Origin: Ursidibacter arcticus
GTDB taxonomy: Bacteria; Pseudomonadota; Gammaproteobacteria; Enterobacterales; Pasteurellaceae
Direction of reading: 5' to 3'
Assembly: GCF_009761375.1 (NCBI RefSeq)
Contig: NZ_LEKM01000140.1
Coordinates: 1-42,058 of the forward strand
Length of the DNA stretch: 42,058 bases
Shown here piece by piece: positions 40,944 through 42,058 of this stretch. How positions within the stretch are numbered: position 1 is the stretch's first letter; each line of letters starts with the position of its first letter. The notes beneath the pieces are model-generated. The model was given only the letters and a program-made list of their open reading frames with translations. It was not told the DNA's origin and searched no databases. The position numbers were made by a program, and so were the translations under genes.

Positions 40944-40959
40944 ATTATAAGGGTTTCCA

Positions 40960-41847
40960 ATGAAAGTAATTATTCCTGTTGCAGGGTTAGGTACTCGAAT
41001 GCTTCCGGCAACTAAAGCAATTCCAAAAGAGATGCTGACAATTGCAGATAAACCATTGATTCAATATATCGTTAATGAATGTGTTGCTGCAGGAATTAAA
41101 GAGATTGTCCTTGTTACTCATTCATCTAAAAATGCTATCGAAAACCATTTTGATACCTCTTTTGAATTAGAAACAATGCTTGAGAAACGTGTTAAACGTC
41201 AGTTATTAGATGAAGTTCGTTCTATTGTACCTAAAGATGTTACTATTATGCACGTTCGCCAAGGGCAAGCAAAAGGCTTAGGACACGCAGTGTTATGTGG
41301 ACGAGCATTAGTAGGAAATGAGCCATTTGCAGTTGTTTTACCTGATGTGTTATTAGCAGATTTTACAGCAGATCAGAAATCTGAAAACTTATCTGCAATG
41401 ATTGCTCGATTTAAAGAGACTGGAAATAGCCAAATTATGGTTGCTCCAGTGGCGAAAGAAGATGTTAGTAGCTATGGTGTAGTGGATTGTCAAGGTGCAG
41501 AACTACAGCCAGCGGGTACGGCTAAAATTGTCAATATTATCGAAAAGCCTGCGGTAGAAGATGCTCCGTCTAATTTCGCTGTTGTAGGACGTTATGTATT
41601 TTCTGCAGAAATTTGGGATCTTCTTGCTAAAACCCCGATTGGTGTGGGTGATGAAATTCAATTAACAGATGCAATTGATATGTTAATTGAACAACAAGAT
41701 GTGGAAGCATTCCATATGACAGGTAAAACATTTGATTGTGGTGATAAACTGGGCTATATGGAAGCTTTCGTAGAATATAGTTTAAATCACGATAAATTTG
41801 GACAAGCATTTAAAGATTATCTAAAAAAATTAGCAAAATCTTTATAA
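40960..41847 (+). CDS. galU: UTP--glucose-1-phosphate uridylyltransferase
   Basis: GalU makes UDP-glucose, needed for lipooligosaccharide, capsule and galactose use. The 295-residue protein has the nucleotidyltransferase start [70 protein letters not shown] and the late catalytic Lys region [20 protein letters not shown]. Length fits the family (E. coli 302). AAGGGTTT precedes the ATG. It ends the co-directional run alaS-csrA-manB-galU. Confidence 0.97.
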   Translation: MKVIIPVAGLGTRMLPATKAIPKEMLTIADKPLIQYIVNECVAAGIKEIVLVTHSSKNAIENHFDTSFELETMLEKRVKRQLLDEVRSIVPKDVTIMHVRQGQAKGLGHAVLCGRALVGNEPFAVVLPDVLLADFTADQKSENLSAMIARFKETGNSQIMVAPVAKEDVSSYGVVDCQGAELQPAGTAKIVNIIEKPAVEDAPSNFAVVGRYVFSAEIWDLLAKTPIGVGDEIQLTDAIDMLIEQQDVEAFHMTGKTFDCGDKLGYMEAFVEYSLNHDKFGQAFKDYLKKLAKSL

Positions 41848-41857
41848 ATTTATAAAA

Positions 41858-41874
41858 AGACGCATTTAGCGTCT
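41858..41874 (+). other. Short hairpin after galU
   Basis: AGACGC (41858-41863) pairs with GCGTCT (41869-41874) around a 5-base loop. There is no adjacent T run, though TTTTTT lies 20 bases further on (41893-41898). It may contribute to galU termination. Confidence 0.4.
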
Positions 41875-41902
41875 CAGATTATTGACAAAGTCTTTTTTCA
41901 TT

Positions 41903-41998
41903 CGGACGCCAGCGTGGCGTCCCTACAAGGAAAGTTATAACCAATTGAAAAATAACATATTTTATTTTTGTTGTGTAGGGACGCCACGCTGGCGTCCG
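41903..41998. repeat. 96-bp element with perfect 25-bp terminal inverted repeats
   Basis: The 25 bases at 41903-41927 recur exactly, inverted, at 41974-41998. Each arm is also nearly self-complementary: GGACGCCA and TGGCGTCC flank GCG, so each can fold alone. The 46-base centre is AT-rich. The arms are much more GC-rich than the surroundings. The layout suggests a REP/BIME-like or MITE-like element; no coding sequence is inside. Confidence 0.75.
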
Positions 41999-42038
41999 TT
42001 TATTGAATACAACAAATTGAGGTTTGTCATCAATCTAT

Positions 42039-42056
42039 GGTGGGCTAAAGCCCACC
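42039..42056. repeat. GC-rich hairpin at the window end
   Basis: GGTGGGC (42039-42045) pairs with GCCCACC (42050-42056) around TAAA. It lies 40 bases after the 96-bp inverted-repeat element and looks like part of a wider cluster of intergenic repeats that continues past the window. Confidence 0.5.
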
Positions 42057-42058
42057 CT

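Overview
This 42 kb window is chromosomal DNA from a member of the Pasteurellaceae. The evidence is the AT-rich base composition, close similarity of most proteins to gammaproteobacterial housekeeping proteins, a complete mukFEB condensin operon, and repeated copies of the 9-bp core ACAAGCGGT. That core is the DNA uptake signal of the Actinobacillus pleuropneumoniae / Mannheimia branch, not the Haemophilus influenzae type. I cannot name the species from sequence alone.

Layout. (1) 1-1050: the tail of an IS1249/IS256-like transposase cut by the window edge, a short repeat pair, a hairpin, and a minus-strand type II toxin-antitoxin pair (RelE/HigB-like toxin, XRE/HigA-like antitoxin). (2) 1051-4396: glnE and a small unknown lipoprotein. 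(3) 4589-9183: a lactate module, permease lldP followed by lutABC. (4) 9205-12531: a probable IS3-type end remnant, then rseB-rseC (without rpoE-rseA) and fadD. (5) 12532-17565: an AT-rich regulatory gap, then a four-gene cluster encoding an arylsulfotransferase-family protein with a fused C-terminal thioredoxin domain (CVHC), and an SsuCBA/TauABC-type ABC importer. This is the least ordinary part of the window. (6) 17593-21484: cspD and a YceB-like protein (minus strand), then a 43-residue Gly-rich lipoprotein, lolA, trpR-mtgA and rimK. (7) 21589-28197: mukF-mukE-mukB. (8) 28284-33118: minus-strand guaB, DUF1919-type protein, EamA/DMT permease and guaA, so two unrelated genes sit between the two GMP-synthesis genes. 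(9) 33363-41847: hisC, aroA, uspA, alaS, csrA, manB and galU. (10) 41858-42058: intergenic repeats, including a perfect 25-bp inverted repeat and a further hairpin at the window end.

How the genes work together. LldP imports lactate and LutABC oxidises it to pyruvate. RseB and RseC belong to envelope stress and redox control, LolA carries lipoproteins and MtgA polymerises peptidoglycan. ManB and GalU make sugar-nucleotide precursors for surface polysaccharide. GuaB and GuaA make GMP. The sulfotransferase-thioredoxin/ABC cluster is most simply read as uptake and processing of an organosulfur compound, but its substrate is unknown.

Many intergenic hairpins are built from two uptake sequences, or near-copies of them, in opposite orientation (6211-6268, 34461-34516, 36451-36490, and degenerate forms at 17521-17565 and 40908-40943). 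No tRNA, rRNA or CRISPR array was seen.
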